64,000 nt of DNA, taken from the NCBI RefSeq assembly GCF_037094465.1, contig NZ_CP146609.1, positions 2,351,501 to 2,415,500 of the forward strand, in the 5' to 3' direction. The position numbers were made by a program, and so were the translations under genes. The notes beneath the pieces were generated by a model. That model saw only the letters and a list, made by a program, of their open reading frames with translations, did not search any database and had not been told where the DNA came from. The DNA is from Pseudodesulfovibrio sp. 5S69 (lineage in GTDB: Bacteria; Desulfobacterota; Desulfovibrionia; Desulfovibrionales; Desulfovibrionaceae). Of the stretch, positions 17,278-25,869 are shown piece by piece (within the stretch, counting starts at the first letter, position 1; every line of letters begins with the position of its first letter).

Positions 17278-18870
17278 CTAATCGATGCGGTAGTGGCAGC
17301 CCTTGGTTTCCTTGTTGCGCAGGGCGGCCACGGTGATGATGTAGGCCGTCTGGGAGCCGTGGAAGAGATCGATGATGGACTTGCTCAGCGCTGTTTCGCG
17401 GTAGAAGTTCTGGAGGTTCTTGGTCAGCTTGCGCAGGTCGACGAAGGCGCGGTTCAGGCGGTTGCTCGACCGCGACACGCCCACGTAGTTCCACATGGTG
17501 TTGCGGATGTTGGCCCAGTCCTGGGAGATGAGGGCCGGGTCTTCGTCGCGGATGCCGTGCGGCACCCAGTCGGGGATGGAGTCCAGGAGCTTGCGGGACA
17601 GGCCCGAGGTGCGGTTGAGACGCATGGCCATGTCGTGTCCGGCGGAGTGCCCCCAGAGCATGCCTTCCAGCAGCGAGGTGCTGGCCAGGCGGTTGGCCCC
17701 GTGCACGCCCGTGCAACTGCATTCCCCGGCCGCGTAAAGTTGGTCCAGGGTGGTGCGGGCTCGGCTGTCCACCAGGATGCCGCCGCAGAAGTAATGCGCC
17801 GCCGGGACCACGGGGACCGGGTCCGTAGCCATGTTCAGCCCCATCTTGCGGCACTGGCCGGAGATGGTCGGGAACCGGGTGTCCACGTCCTGCTTGATCC
17901 CGGAGCAGTCCAGGTACACGCAGTCGTCGTCCGTGTTGAGCATCTCGTCCATGATGGCCCGGGTGACGATGTCGCGGGGCGCCAGGTCGGCGCGGGGGTC
18001 GTAGCGGGGCATGAAGCGCTCGCCGCGCGAGTTGACCAGGACGGCACCCTCGCCGCGCACGGCCTCGGAGACCAGGAAGCGGCGTTCGCCGCGCTTGTTG
18101 CCGCCGTACAGGGCCGTGGGATGGAACTGCACGTATTCGCAGTTCATCAGCCGGGTGCCCGCGCGGTGGGCCATGGCCAGGCCGGAGCCGATGGAGCCGC
18201 TGGTGTTGGTGGTGTGCAGGTAAATCTGCCCGATGCCGCCGGTGGCCAGCATGGTGAATTTGGACAGAATGGTCTCCACCTTACCTACCTGGTCGTTGTA
18301 GACGTAGGCCCCCACGCACTGGTTGGACAGGTTGTACTTGAAATCCAGGTGTCGGGCGTGGTGCTGGGTGGTCAGCAGGTCGATGGCCGTGCGTTGGGTC
18401 AGCACGCGGATGTTCGGATGCTTGAGCACGGCCTCGGCCAGCACATCCATGATATTCTTGCCGGTGTGGTCGTCGCAGTAGAGGATGCGGGGCAGGCTGT
18501 GGCCGCCCTCGCGGGTCAGGTACCAGTCGCCCGGTTTACGTTGGTTGAAGGGAATCTTGTACTTTTCGAGAAAGAGTTCCTTCAGCACTTCCGGTCCCTT
18601 GCGGGCGATATGGCGGACGGCGCGGCTGTAGTTGTGCTTCCAGCCAGCGGTCATGATGTCCTTTTCCAGGATTTTGGGATCGTCCTGCTCGTTGCGGTAG
18701 ACGATGCCCCCCTGGGCAAGGGAAGTATTGCCGGTTTTCAGGTCGGCCCCGGCGGTGATGAGGATGACGTCGCGCCCCTGGTCGGCCAGGGTGAGGGCGG
18801 CTACGGAACCGGCAATGCCGGAACCAATGATTAACGCGTCTGATTGCAAACGAAAGTGATTCATGGCCAT
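17278..18870 (-). CDS. nadB: L-aspartate oxidase
   Basis: FAD enzyme that oxidises L-aspartate to iminoaspartate, the first step of NAD synthesis; in anaerobes fumarate is the likely acceptor. 530 residues with the dinucleotide-binding start DALIIGSGIAGSVAALTLAD, the family motifs NTSLAQGGIV and TREGGHSLPRIL with nearby DDHTGKN, and YAAGECSCTGVHGANRLAST. The frame is open to TTG 18900, overlapping nadA; ATG 18870 (or 18864) is the more sensible start. It is the last gene of nadC-nadA-nadB. Confidence 0.95.
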   Translation of the reverse strand: MAMNHFRLQSDALIIGSGIAGSVAALTLADQGRDVILITAGADLKTGNTSLAQGGIVYRNEQDDPKILEKDIMTAGWKHNYSRAVRHIARKGPEVLKELFLEKYKIPFNQRKPGDWYLTREGGHSLPRILYCDDHTGKNIMDVLAEAVLKHPNIRVLTQRTAIDLLTTQHHARHLDFKYNLSNQCVGAYVYNDQVGKVETILSKFTMLATGGIGQIYLHTTNTSGSIGSGLAMAHRAGTRLMNCEYVQFHPTALYGGNKRGERRFLVSEAVRGEGAVLVNSRGERFMPRYDPRADLAPRDIVTRAIMDEMLNTDDDCVYLDCSGIKQDVDTRFPTISGQCRKMGLNMATDPVPVVPAAHYFCGGILVDSRARTTLDQLYAAGECSCTGVHGANRLASTSLLEGMLWGHSAGHDMAMRLNRTSGLSRKLLDSIPDWVPHGIRDEDPALISQDWANIRNTMWNYVGVSRSSNRLNRAFVDLRKLTKNLQNFYRETALSKSIIDLFHGSQTAYIITVAALRNKETKGCHYRID

Positions 18871-18890
18871 TGGTGTAGCACCATGTCCGC

Positions 18891-19931
18891 CTAGGAGCAA
18901 ACGGCGAGCATGCGCTCCAGGGCCAGCTTGGCGGGCTCCTTCACGGCGTTGCTCACCGTGACGGGCGCGGCGGTGTCGAGGGTTTCAAGGGTATGCGCGA
19001 GATTCGCGAGCGTGGTTTTGCCCATGTCCTCGCACAGGGCGGTGAGCAGGGGCTTGATGGTCTTGCAGCCCGCGTACTGGGCGGCCAGCCGTTTGACCAG
19101 ATTTTCTTCGGTGCCGATGTACACGGTGGACCCGGCCGGAGCCTCCTCCGCGTATTTGATCAGAAAGGTGGTGGACCCGTTTCCGTCGGCCTCGCGCACG
19201 ATGGCCGGGTCGCATTCGGGATGGACCACGATCCTGGCCTCGGGCTCGATCTTGCGGATGCGGCGTACGGCGTTCAGGGTGAACTCCACGTGGATGGGAC
19301 AGAAGCCGGGCCAGAGGATGAGCTTCTTGCCCTCGGCCGCGTCCGGGTTGACGGCCAGGGCCGGGTCGCCGTGGATGACGTCGCGGGGCAGGAGCAGGCG
19401 GTCCTCCCCGGGGATGCCGAGCACGTCGGCGGTGTTGTTGCCCAGGTGCTGGTCGGGCAGGAAGAGCACGGCGTCGCCCTGGGTGAGCGCCCATTCGAGC
19501 ATGACCTTGGCGTTGGCCGAGGTGCACACCGAGCCGCCGTGTTCGCCGACCACGCCCTTCACGGCCGCGGATGAGTTGACGTAGGTCAGGGGCACGATCT
19601 TGCGCCCGCCTTCCTCCAGGATGCCCAGGGTCTTGCGCACGCGGCCCGCTTCGGCCATGTCGGCCATGGGGCAGGTGGCGGTGGCGTCCGGGATGTGGAT
19701 TTTCTGGCCGGGCCGGCTCAGGATGGCGGCGGACTCGGCCATGAAGTAGACCCCGCAGAAGACCACGTGCTCGGCCGTCAGGCCGCTGATCTTGCGGGCC
19801 AGCTCCAGGGAGTCGCCGCGGATGTCCGTGCAGTCGATGACCGCGTCGGACTGGTAGTGATGGCCGAGAATGGCCAGTGAGTCGCCCCGCTCGTCCTTGA
19901 TCCGAAAGATGGTTTCCTTGGCGTTTTCCAC
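18891..19931 (-). CDS. nadA: Quinolinate synthase A
   Basis: [4Fe-4S] enzyme that condenses iminoaspartate and dihydroxyacetone phosphate to quinolinate. Family motifs: AILGHHYQSDAVID, VVFCGVYFMAESAAIL, VTCTSAN-like SVCTSANAK, HPECDPAIV and AGCKTIKP, which contain the cluster cysteines. 346 residues. The start is GTG 19931, eleven bases after the nadC stop, with AGAGGAA upstream; the longer open frame reaching back to 20201 only overlaps nadC and is not coding. It depends on the Fe-S machineries encoded later in the window. Confidence 0.94.
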   Translation of the reverse strand: MENAKETIFRIKDERGDSLAILGHHYQSDAVIDCTDIRGDSLELARKISGLTAEHVVFCGVYFMAESAAILSRPGQKIHIPDATATCPMADMAEAGRVRKTLGILEEGGRKIVPLTYVNSSAAVKGVVGEHGGSVCTSANAKVMLEWALTQGDAVLFLPDQHLGNNTADVLGIPGEDRLLLPRDVIHGDPALAVNPDAAEGKKLILWPGFCPIHVEFTLNAVRRIRKIEPEARIVVHPECDPAIVREADGNGSTTFLIKYAEEAPAGSTVYIGTEENLVKRLAAQYAGCKTIKPLLTALCEDMGKTTLANLAHTLETLDTAAPVTVSNAVKEPAKLALERMLAVCS

Positions 19932-19942
19932 AGTGTTCCTCT

Positions 19943-20812
19943 TTATCGCAACGGCACGAATTGCATGCTGAAATCGGAGCTGGGCGCGGAGTGGGTCAGT
20001 TTGCCCACGGAGATGAAGTCCGGTCCGATCTCGGCAATGTCGCGGATGGTTTCCAGGGAGACGTTGCCGCTGATTTCCGTCTCGATGGCGTCGGGGACCA
20101 TGGACAGGGCGGTCTTGGCGGTCTCCGCGTCCATATTGTCGAGCATGATCCTCTTTATGTCGCACTTGCACGCCTCGTCGACCTCTTCGAGCGTCCGGCA
20201 TTCCACCTCGATGGGCGGGCAGGGCGAGTGGACGGTCTGGAGCTGGCGTACGGCCTCGGTGATGGACCCGGCCCGGTCGATGTGGTTGTCCTTGAGCATG
20301 AGCATGTCGGACAAGGTCAGGCGGTGGTTTTTGCCGCCCCCGGCCAGGACCGCGTATTTCTCGGGGAAGCGCAGGCCGGGCAGGGTCTTGCGCGTGTCGA
20401 GCAGGGTGGTCTTGGTGCCCTTGAGGGCCTGGACGTACTGCGCGGTCATGTTGGCGATGCCGGACAGGTGGCAGAGAAAGTTGAGCATGACCCGCTCGGC
20501 CTTGAGCAGTTGGCTGGCCGGGCCCTGGATGGCGGCGACCATGGTGCCTTCGGACACGGTCTCGCCGTCATCCACGTTGAGGTGCACCTGGCACTCCTGA
20601 CCGCCGAACTCGAGCACGAGCGGGATGATCGGCAGGCCGGCCACAACGGTCTGTTGCTTGGCCACGATCATGGCCTGGGCCATGTCGGAATCGGTGAACA
20701 GCCCCTGGCTGGTCAGGTCCGAGCCGTCCTCTGCCAGGGCTATGCGGATGGTGGCCAGCAGGAACATTCTGGCCTCGGACTGGAAAAATTCGTCGAAAAG
20801 ATTGGTGGGCAT
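19943..20812 (-). CDS. nadC: Nicotinate-nucleotide pyrophosphorylase (quinolinate phosphoribosyltransferase)
   Basis: Converts quinolinate and PRPP to nicotinate mononucleotide, third step of de novo NAD synthesis. 289 residues; visible motifs are MLNFLCHLSGIANMT, LLDTRKTLPGLRFPEKYAV with GGGKNHRLTLSDMLMLKDNH, and the C-terminal IEVECRTLEE and LDNMDAE barrel strands. The start at 20812 has GGAAG 5-6 bases upstream; two earlier in-frame ATGs (20857, 20824) fit less well. First gene of the operon. Confidence 0.95.
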   Translation of the reverse strand: MPTNLFDEFFQSEARMFLLATIRIALAEDGSDLTSQGLFTDSDMAQAMIVAKQQTVVAGLPIIPLVLEFGGQECQVHLNVDDGETVSEGTMVAAIQGPASQLLKAERVMLNFLCHLSGIANMTAQYVQALKGTKTTLLDTRKTLPGLRFPEKYAVLAGGGKNHRLTLSDMLMLKDNHIDRAGSITEAVRQLQTVHSPCPPIEVECRTLEEVDEACKCDIKRIMLDNMDAETAKTALSMVPDAIETEISGNVSLETIRDIAEIGPDFISVGKLTHSAPSSDFSMQFVPLR

Positions 20813-20890
20813 GGTTACTTCCATATATTTGCAGAGTAATGTTGGCAAGTAAGGCACGGACGATCTTTCGTCAAGGGGCGCGCCGGTTGA

Positions 20891-20902
20891 TGAAATATTT
20901 CA
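20891..20902. promoter_or_regulatory. 12-bp palindrome in the nadC-mgtE divergent gap
   Basis: TGAAATATTTCA is a perfect palindrome about 80 bases from both starts. It lies in AT-rich DNA where promoters for both genes must be. It could be an operator; no regulator can be named. Confidence 0.35.
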
Positions 20903-20971
20903 CATTAATATCACGTTGTCCAAGTTCGATTTCTTTGACCTGGAGCTCGATTTGGGCTAGGTATCCAGCCC

Positions 20972-22306
20972 ATGAGCGTGAAAGAGGAATACACCCCTCG
21001 CAATGAGGAGGAAATGGACGGCATGGCGGCCGTGGACTTCGAATCGCAGCATCCCGCGGATGCCGCCGAGACGATCGAAGGACTGGATATTGCCGATCAG
21101 GTCAAGTTCATCAAGCAACTTCCCATCAAGGACGCGGCCGAGTCCATCGCGGAGATGGACGACCTTGACCAAAAAGCGCTCATCAGCAACCTGAACCGGG
21201 GGCTGGCCGCCCGTATAGTCGAGGAAATGGCCCCGGACGACGCCACCGATCTTCTGGACGGCCTGAGCGACGACCTGCAAAGGGCTCTGCTCAGCCGCGT
21301 AGCGGCCGAGGATCGCGCGGAGTTGAAGACGCTGCTGACCTTCGATCCGGACACCGCGGGCGGCGTCATGAACACCGAGGTTGTCATCCTCGACCAGGAC
21401 CTGTCCGCGGACGAGGCCGTGGCCAAGATCCGCGAGGAGGTCGAGGACAAGGAGATTCCATACTACGCCTACCTGGTGGACAAGAAGGACCGGTTGGTGG
21501 GCGTGCTCTCTCTGCGCGACCTGCTGCTGGCCCGGCGCGGCGCGCAGTTGAAGGACCTGGTCAAGACCCAGAACCTCATCTCCGTGGGCTACAACGTGGA
21601 CAAGGAAGAGGTGGCTCACCTCATCGCCCACTATAATTTTCTGGCCCTGCCCGTGGTCGATTTCGGCAATCGGCTGCTCGGCGTGGTCACGGTCGACGAC
21701 GTCATCGACATCATCCATGAAGAGGCCTCCGAGGACATGCAGGCCATGGTCGGCGCGGGCGCGGACGAGACCACGGACTCTCCGTGGCTCTATTCCGTGC
21801 GTGTGCGTCTGCCCTGGCTGATCCTCAATGTTGTCTTCTCGGCCGTGTCGGCCTGGGTGGTCCATCTTTTCGAAGGCAACATAACCCAGATGGCCGTGCT
21901 GGCCGTGCTCATGCCCGTGGTCGCCAACCAGGCGGGCAATACTGGGCAACAGGCCCTGGCGGTCATGATCCGCCAGCTTGCCATGGAGCGTTTCGACCGC
22001 AAACGGGCCTGGATAGCCGTGGTTCGCGAGTTGCGCGTCGGGTTTCTGAACGGGGTGATTATCTCTTCCCTGGTCTTCTGCGTGGTCTTTGCGGCCACCC
22101 ACAAGATATTGCTCGCTTCTGTCATGGGGTCGGCCCTCTGGCTGGACATGCTCCTCGGAGCCCTGGCCGGGGCGTCCATCCCCCTGCTGCTCAAGGAACT
22201 GGGACGCGACCCCGCCCAGGCGTCGAGCATCTTTCTGACCACCATCACGGACTCCATGGGCTTCTTCATCCTGCTCGGCCTGGCCGGGCTGGTCCTGCTC
22301 CACTGA
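20972..22306 (+). CDS. mgtE: Magnesium transporter MgtE
   Basis: 444 residues with the full MgtE order: an N-domain of repeated helices (residues 10-125, HPADAAETIEGLDIADQVKFI), two CBS domains (about 130-250, ending LLGVVTVDDVIDII) and a C-terminal five-helix membrane domain with the conserved LMPVVANQAGNTGQQALAV pore motif. It imports Mg2+ and is gated by Mg2+ binding to the N and CBS parts. No M-box riboswitch fits in the roughly 100-base leader. Confidence 0.95.
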   Translation: MSVKEEYTPRNEEEMDGMAAVDFESQHPADAAETIEGLDIADQVKFIKQLPIKDAAESIAEMDDLDQKALISNLNRGLAARIVEEMAPDDATDLLDGLSDDLQRALLSRVAAEDRAELKTLLTFDPDTAGGVMNTEVVILDQDLSADEAVAKIREEVEDKEIPYYAYLVDKKDRLVGVLSLRDLLLARRGAQLKDLVKTQNLISVGYNVDKEEVAHLIAHYNFLALPVVDFGNRLLGVVTVDDVIDIIHEEASEDMQAMVGAGADETTDSPWLYSVRVRLPWLILNVVFSAVSAWVVHLFEGNITQMAVLAVLMPVVANQAGNTGQQALAVMIRQLAMERFDRKRAWIAVVRELRVGFLNGVIISSLVFCVVFAATHKILLASVMGSALWLDMLLGALAGASIPLLLKELGRDPAQASSIFLTTITDSMGFFILLGLAGLVLLH

Positions 22307-22323
22307 GGAGACCCTGCACGGAT

Positions 22324-22365
22324 GACAAAAGGGGCGCCCCGGATTTCCGGGGCGCCCCTTTTGTC
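22324..22365. terminator. Bidirectional terminator between mgtE and the CheZ-like gene
   Basis: A perfect 19-bp stem, 22324-22342 with 22347-22365, around an ATTT loop, with A and T tracts at its edges (GACAAAAG.../...CTTTTGTC). It can serve both convergent transcripts. Confidence 0.9.
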
Positions 22366-22380
22366 TCGATTGCACGAAAG

Positions 22381-23118
22381 CTAGTCCAGGCCGAGGGAGG
22401 CGAGCAGGTCGTCCACGTCGTCCTGGTTGGCCCCTTCGGACGGGCCCTGGAGCTTGGAGGTGGCCTCGTTTCGGGCCTCCAGGGACAAGGCCTCGAAATC
22501 TTTTTCCGGTTCGACCTCGCGCTGGCGGATCATCAGGCCGGTGGAGAGCATGACCTCGCGGACGATCTGTTCGATCTGCCGGATGGAGTGGATGATCCGC
22601 TTGATGCGCTGCCCGGTCAGGTCCTGGAAGCTCAGCGAGACCATGATGTTGGACAGGTCGGTGCCGAGGGTGTTGTTGATCTCCTTGAGCCGCTCCCGGT
22701 CCTCCTTGGTCACGCCGCCGGATTCAAATCCCTTGACGATGGTGGACACGGAGCCTTGGAGGTCCTGGAGCTTTTCGACGATGTCGATGATCTCCACGGC
22801 GGCCTTTTCCGTGGTCTTCAGCACGGCGTCCAGCTGGTCCGAGGTCTCGGAGAAGAGTTCCTCGGGGTCGATGTCCGAGGTGATGCACTTGATCTCGGTG
22901 CCGCCCCTGGCCGCCTTGACCTCCTGGTAGATCTTCTTGAGGCCGCCCTGCAGGTCTTCGTTGACCCTGCGGTAGAATTCGCCTTCCATCAGCGCCTTGG
23001 TGAGGTTCCGGGCGATCTCCCTTTCGACGGCGGTCGCGATGGTCCCCTTGAGGGTGCTGACGAGCTCGTCGGAGACCTTGTCCATCAATTCCCTTACCAA
23101 TTCTTCGTTGCTGGTCAT
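22381..23118 (-). CDS. CheZ-like chemotaxis phosphatase
   Basis: 245 residues, mostly helical. The CheZ active-site signature SLSFQDLTGQRIKRI is present (around residue 165), including the Gln that positions water for dephosphorylation of CheY-P, and the C-terminus ends with an acidic DDVDDLLASLGLD tail resembling the CheY-docking peptide of CheZ. The long helices before the signature fit the CheZ hairpin dimer. ATG 23118 has GGAG upstream; the frame upstream of it overlaps the PilZ gene and is not coding. Neighbouring PilZ gene suggests a motility role. Confidence 0.82.
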   Translation of the reverse strand: MTSNEELVRELMDKVSDELVSTLKGTIATAVEREIARNLTKALMEGEFYRRVNEDLQGGLKKIYQEVKAARGGTEIKCITSDIDPEELFSETSDQLDAVLKTTEKAAVEIIDIVEKLQDLQGSVSTIVKGFESGGVTKEDRERLKEINNTLGTDLSNIMVSLSFQDLTGQRIKRIIHSIRQIEQIVREVMLSTGLMIRQREVEPEKDFEALSLEARNEATSKLQGPSEGANQDDVDDLLASLGLD

Positions 23119-23137
23119 GCGTGTTCTCCGGGAGAGG

Positions 23138-23656
23138 CTACATTTTGGAATTGCGGATCTGTTCCCGCTGTTCCTTGAAGACGAATTGCACGATGGCCTC
23201 CATGTCCGATCCGCGCAGGTCCACGAATTCGAAGCGGTACAGGCCGGTGTCCGGTTCCTGGTCGAGGATGCGCCCCTTGCTGCCGGCAAGGCGCAGGGGA
23301 GTCTGGCTGAGGTAGATGATCAGTTCCAGGGGGTCGCCCGGATGGAACTGCCTGGCGGAACGGAATTTCACGCCGGCGGCGGAAATCTCCATGACTTCCA
23401 CGGGCAGGGAAAAGTCGACCTTGAACGTGTCCTGTCCGAGCATGGAAATGATCTGGTCGAGCTTGCGGTCCATCTCCACGAGGAAGCCGGTCACTTCCTC
23501 GGGAAGCTTGCTTTTCTTGACGAAGTCCTCGCGGGTGATCGGCTGGGGCATGGTGTCGCTGGTGAAGAGCTGGGGCGAGTCGATGGACTCCATGACCCGG
23601 GCCTGGGCCTTCAGCCTGACCTGTATCCGCGAAAACGAACGTTTCTCTTCACTCAT
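23138..23656 (-). CDS. PilZ-domain protein
   Basis: 172 residues. The N-terminus has KRSFSRIQVRLKAQAR, the arginine motif of PilZ c-di-GMP receptors, and VMEISAAGVKF stands for the usual (D/N)xSxxG motif, here with E in first place, so ligand affinity may differ. The mid-section (VEMDRKLDQIISMLG) is helical and would allow oligomerisation. It lies 19 bp upstream of the CheZ-like gene in the same operon, which links c-di-GMP to chemotaxis or flagellar control (inference). Confidence 0.8.
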   Translation of the reverse strand: MSEEKRSFSRIQVRLKAQARVMESIDSPQLFTSDTMPQPITREDFVKKSKLPEEVTGFLVEMDRKLDQIISMLGQDTFKVDFSLPVEVMEISAAGVKFRSARQFHPGDPLELIIYLSQTPLRLAGSKGRILDQEPDTGLYRFEFVDLRGSDMEAIVQFVFKEQREQIRNSKM

Positions 23657-23671
23657 GGAACCCCCTCGGGT

Positions 23672-24115
23672 TTAGGGCCTGCCGTTCTCATCCAGGTCGA
23701 GCGTCATGCACTTGACCGGGCAGACGCGGGTGCACATGCCGCAGGCCGAACACTTGTCCACGTCGAAGACGACTTTGAGGGTTTCGCGGTCCAGGGACAG
23801 AGCGTCCGTGGGGCACATGGCGGTGCAGACTCCGCAGTGGATGCAGGCTTCCTCGTCGCGGAATATCTTGTGCGCCACCGGGGTGATGCGCACGCCGTTT
23901 TCCTTGAGGTAGCCGATACCCTTGTGGAACTCGTCCTCCCGGCCCGAGACCTCGAGAGTCATGGTCCCTTCATGGCGCGGCGAGATGTCCGCCTTGAGGA
24001 TGTTGAAGCTCAGGTTGAACTTGCGCAGCAGATTGCAGACCACGGGCCTGCCGGAGACCTCCGGGGGGAAGGAGAGGTAGACGATTTTCCTGAAACCATT
24101 CTTGACTTCGTTCAT
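23672..24115 (-). CDS. NIL-domain ferredoxin (2 x 4Fe-4S)
   Basis: 147 residues. Residues 5-80 form a NIL-type ACT-like domain (KIVYLSFPPEVSGRPVVCNLLRKF; also found on MetN transporters), followed by two clusters CIHCGVCTAMCP and CSACGMCTRVCP. NIL-ferredoxins of anaerobes are found near homocysteine and methionine biosynthesis functions and have been linked to sulfur transfer there; in this window no such gene is adjacent. Start ATG 24115 with AGGA 7 bases upstream. Confidence 0.88.
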   Translation of the reverse strand: MNEVKNGFRKIVYLSFPPEVSGRPVVCNLLRKFNLSFNILKADISPRHEGTMTLEVSGREDEFHKGIGYLKENGVRITPVAHKIFRDEEACIHCGVCTAMCPTDALSLDRETLKVVFDVDKCSACGMCTRVCPVKCMTLDLDENGRP

Positions 24116-24163
24116 GGGACTGTCCTGAATGCCTCTATGGCACGTGCGACGCGGGGGCCGCAA

Positions 24164-25126
24164 TTATTTCATTTTGTCCAACGACCGCTTGGCCTGGGTG
24201 GCCTCCACGGACTTGGGGAATTTCTTGATGATTTCCTCGAAGCGCATCTTGGCCAGCTCGGGCTTGCCCAGGTGTTCCCAGGAGTAGCCGGAGCGGAGCA
24301 GGGCGGCCTTGTACTTGGAGCTCTTCTGGTACTTCTCGATGACGTCCTCGTAGAGGATGACGGCCCGGGCGTAGTCCTTGAGCATGTAGTAGCACTGGCC
24401 TTGCCAGAACACGGCGCTGGGGGTGAAGGCGTGGCCCTTGAAGGTGTCGGTGAACTCGGCCCAGTAGGACCGGGCGCGCTCGTAGTTGCCTTCCTTGTAC
24501 AGGGCGTAGGCCTTGTCGTAGAGGGCCTTGGCCGGGTCGGTGTCCGCCGGGGGGGCGGCCTGGTCGGCGGCGGCGCCGGGCTTGCCTACCTCGACCGTCT
24601 TGGCCGGGGCGGCGGGGGCGCCTTCCTCGGGCGCATCGGCTGGAGCTGCGGCGGCCGGGGCCGTCGCGGCCGTCACGCCGGTGGCCGCAGCGGCGTTGTT
24701 ATCCTTGTTGATTTTGGGGAGGTCCACCTGGAGTTCGTTGACCATGGCGAATTCCACCTCGGACAGCCGCTGGGCCAGTTCCTGCACGGTCACGGAGGAG
24801 TCGGCCGCGCCGACTTGGCGGTCCATGCGGATGTTCAGGTTGTCCACCTCGCCGCGCATCTTGGCGATGTCGGCACGCAGGGACTGGATTTCGGCCCACA
24901 TATCGGCGGACCGCTCGCGCAACGGGTCATTGGATTTCTCGATTTCGGCCTTGAGCTGCTGCTTGGATTCGGCCAGTTCGGCCTCCAGTTGGCGGATGCG
25001 GTTGAGGTCCTGCTGCCGGTCGGACTGCATGGCCTCCACATCGGTTCTGGTGGCGCAGCCGGCCAGGGCCGACAGGCTGATGAGGATTAAAACTATACCG
25101 AAAAGACTGACAATTTTCATCTTCAT
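24164..25126 (-). CDS. CpoB/YbgF-like tetratricopeptide lipoprotein
   Basis: 320 residues with a lipoprotein signal (lipobox LSALAGC), an N-terminal coiled coil (about residues 28-115, RQQDLNRIRQLEAELAESKQ), an Ala/Pro-rich linker and C-terminal TPR repeats (LYDKAYALYKEGNYERARSYW; AVFWQGQCYYMLKDYARAVILY). This is the order of CpoB/YbgF, which coordinates the Tol-Pal system with wall synthesis. No tol or pal gene is next to it. Start ATG 25126 overlaps the previous stop by four bases (ATGA). Confidence 0.84.
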   Translation of the reverse strand: MKMKIVSLFGIVLILISLSALAGCATRTDVEAMQSDRQQDLNRIRQLEAELAESKQQLKAEIEKSNDPLRERSADMWAEIQSLRADIAKMRGEVDNLNIRMDRQVGAADSSVTVQELAQRLSEVEFAMVNELQVDLPKINKDNNAAAATGVTAATAPAAAAPADAPEEGAPAAPAKTVEVGKPGAAADQAAPPADTDPAKALYDKAYALYKEGNYERARSYWAEFTDTFKGHAFTPSAVFWQGQCYYMLKDYARAVILYEDVIEKYQKSSKYKAALLRSGYSWEHLGKPELAKMRFEEIIKKFPKSVEATQAKRSLDKMK

Positions 25127-25347
25127 TGTAAGCTCCCTCTTTTTCTGCCGAGGAAAAGATACGTCAGAGCGCCGAGAATGGGAATAAAAATGCAGATCTG
25201 CATCCACAGGCTCTTTTCCGCCGAGGATTCGAAGTTCCGCTTCCAGACGTCCAGGATGGACCAGGCGCTGAAGGCGAAGCAGAGGCCGACGGCAATCAGC
25301 ACGATGGCCCACTGGGTCGGGGTCAGGGCCGAGAAGTCTGCGAACAT
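25123..25347 (-). CDS. Small membrane protein, PLDc_N family
   Basis: 74 residues with two transmembrane helices (TPTQWAIVLIAVGLCFAFSA and LWMQICIFIPILGALTYLFL) and a basic tail GRKRG. This is the phospholipase D-nuclease N-terminal (PLDc_N) module standing alone; its function is unknown. ATG 25347 is preceded by AAGGAG. It overlaps the lipoprotein gene start by 4 bp and follows lspA by 26 bp. Confidence 0.8.
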   Translation of the reverse strand: MFADFSALTPTQWAIVLIAVGLCFAFSAWSILDVWKRNFESSAEKSLWMQICIFIPILGALTYLFLGRKRGSLQ

Positions 25348-25373
25348 GGTACGTTCTCCTTGAGGTAAGGGCG

Positions 25374-25862
25374 TCACGCCCTTCGAGTGTCCCTGCGGTT
25401 GAGCAGCGTTGACACGATGATGCAGCCCGCGCCCACGGTCAGAGCGCTGTCGGCCACGTTGAACGCGGGCCAGTGGTAGCTGCCCGCGTAGAAATCGAGG
25501 AAGTCGATGACCGAACCGAGCCAGATGCGGTCGATGGCATTGCCCACGGCTCCGCCCGCGATCATGCCGAGTCCGGCTATCATCCAGCGGTCTCCGTCTC
25601 TGGTCAGCCGGATCATGTAGGCGATGACGGCGACGGCGACCAGGGATACGACGATGAACAGGGGCCGCTGCCAGTCGATGTTGTCGTCGTCCAGGAACCC
25701 CCAGGCCGCCCCCTTGTTCAGGACATGGACCAGGTTGAACAGGCCGGGAATGATTTCCCGGCCGGTCCACGGCTGCATGAGGTTGTGCACCAGGAGCTTG
25801 GTGATCTGGTCGAGCACCACCGTACCCGCCGCCCAGGTCGCTGCCAGTTTGTATCGGTTCAT
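25374..25862 (-). CDS. lspA: Lipoprotein signal peptidase (signal peptidase II)
   Basis: 162-residue inner-membrane aspartyl protease that cleaves prolipoproteins. The catalytic aspartates are in GNAIDR and FNVADS; four hydrophobic helices and the FNLVHVLNKGAAWGFL motif are in place. It is 7 bases downstream of ileS, the common ileS-lspA order. The lipoproteins encoded elsewhere in the window are its substrates in general terms. Confidence 0.96.
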   Translation of the reverse strand: MNRYKLAATWAAGTVVLDQITKLLVHNLMQPWTGREIIPGLFNLVHVLNKGAAWGFLDDDNIDWQRPLFIVVSLVAVAVIAYMIRLTRDGDRWMIAGLGMIAGGAVGNAIDRIWLGSVIDFLDFYAGSYHWPAFNVADSALTVGAGCIIVSTLLNRRDTRRA

Positions 25863-25869
25863 GGCCGTC

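Noticed and set aside
17064..17336. 90-codon ORF in the trkH-nadB gap
   Set aside because: It crosses the nadB terminator and enters nadB antisense, has no ribosome site and a low-complexity product.
19932..20201. N-terminal extension of NadA by 90 codons
   Set aside because: It lies wholly inside nadC in a different frame and is Arg-rich shadow sequence; GTG 19931 gives a normal NadA.
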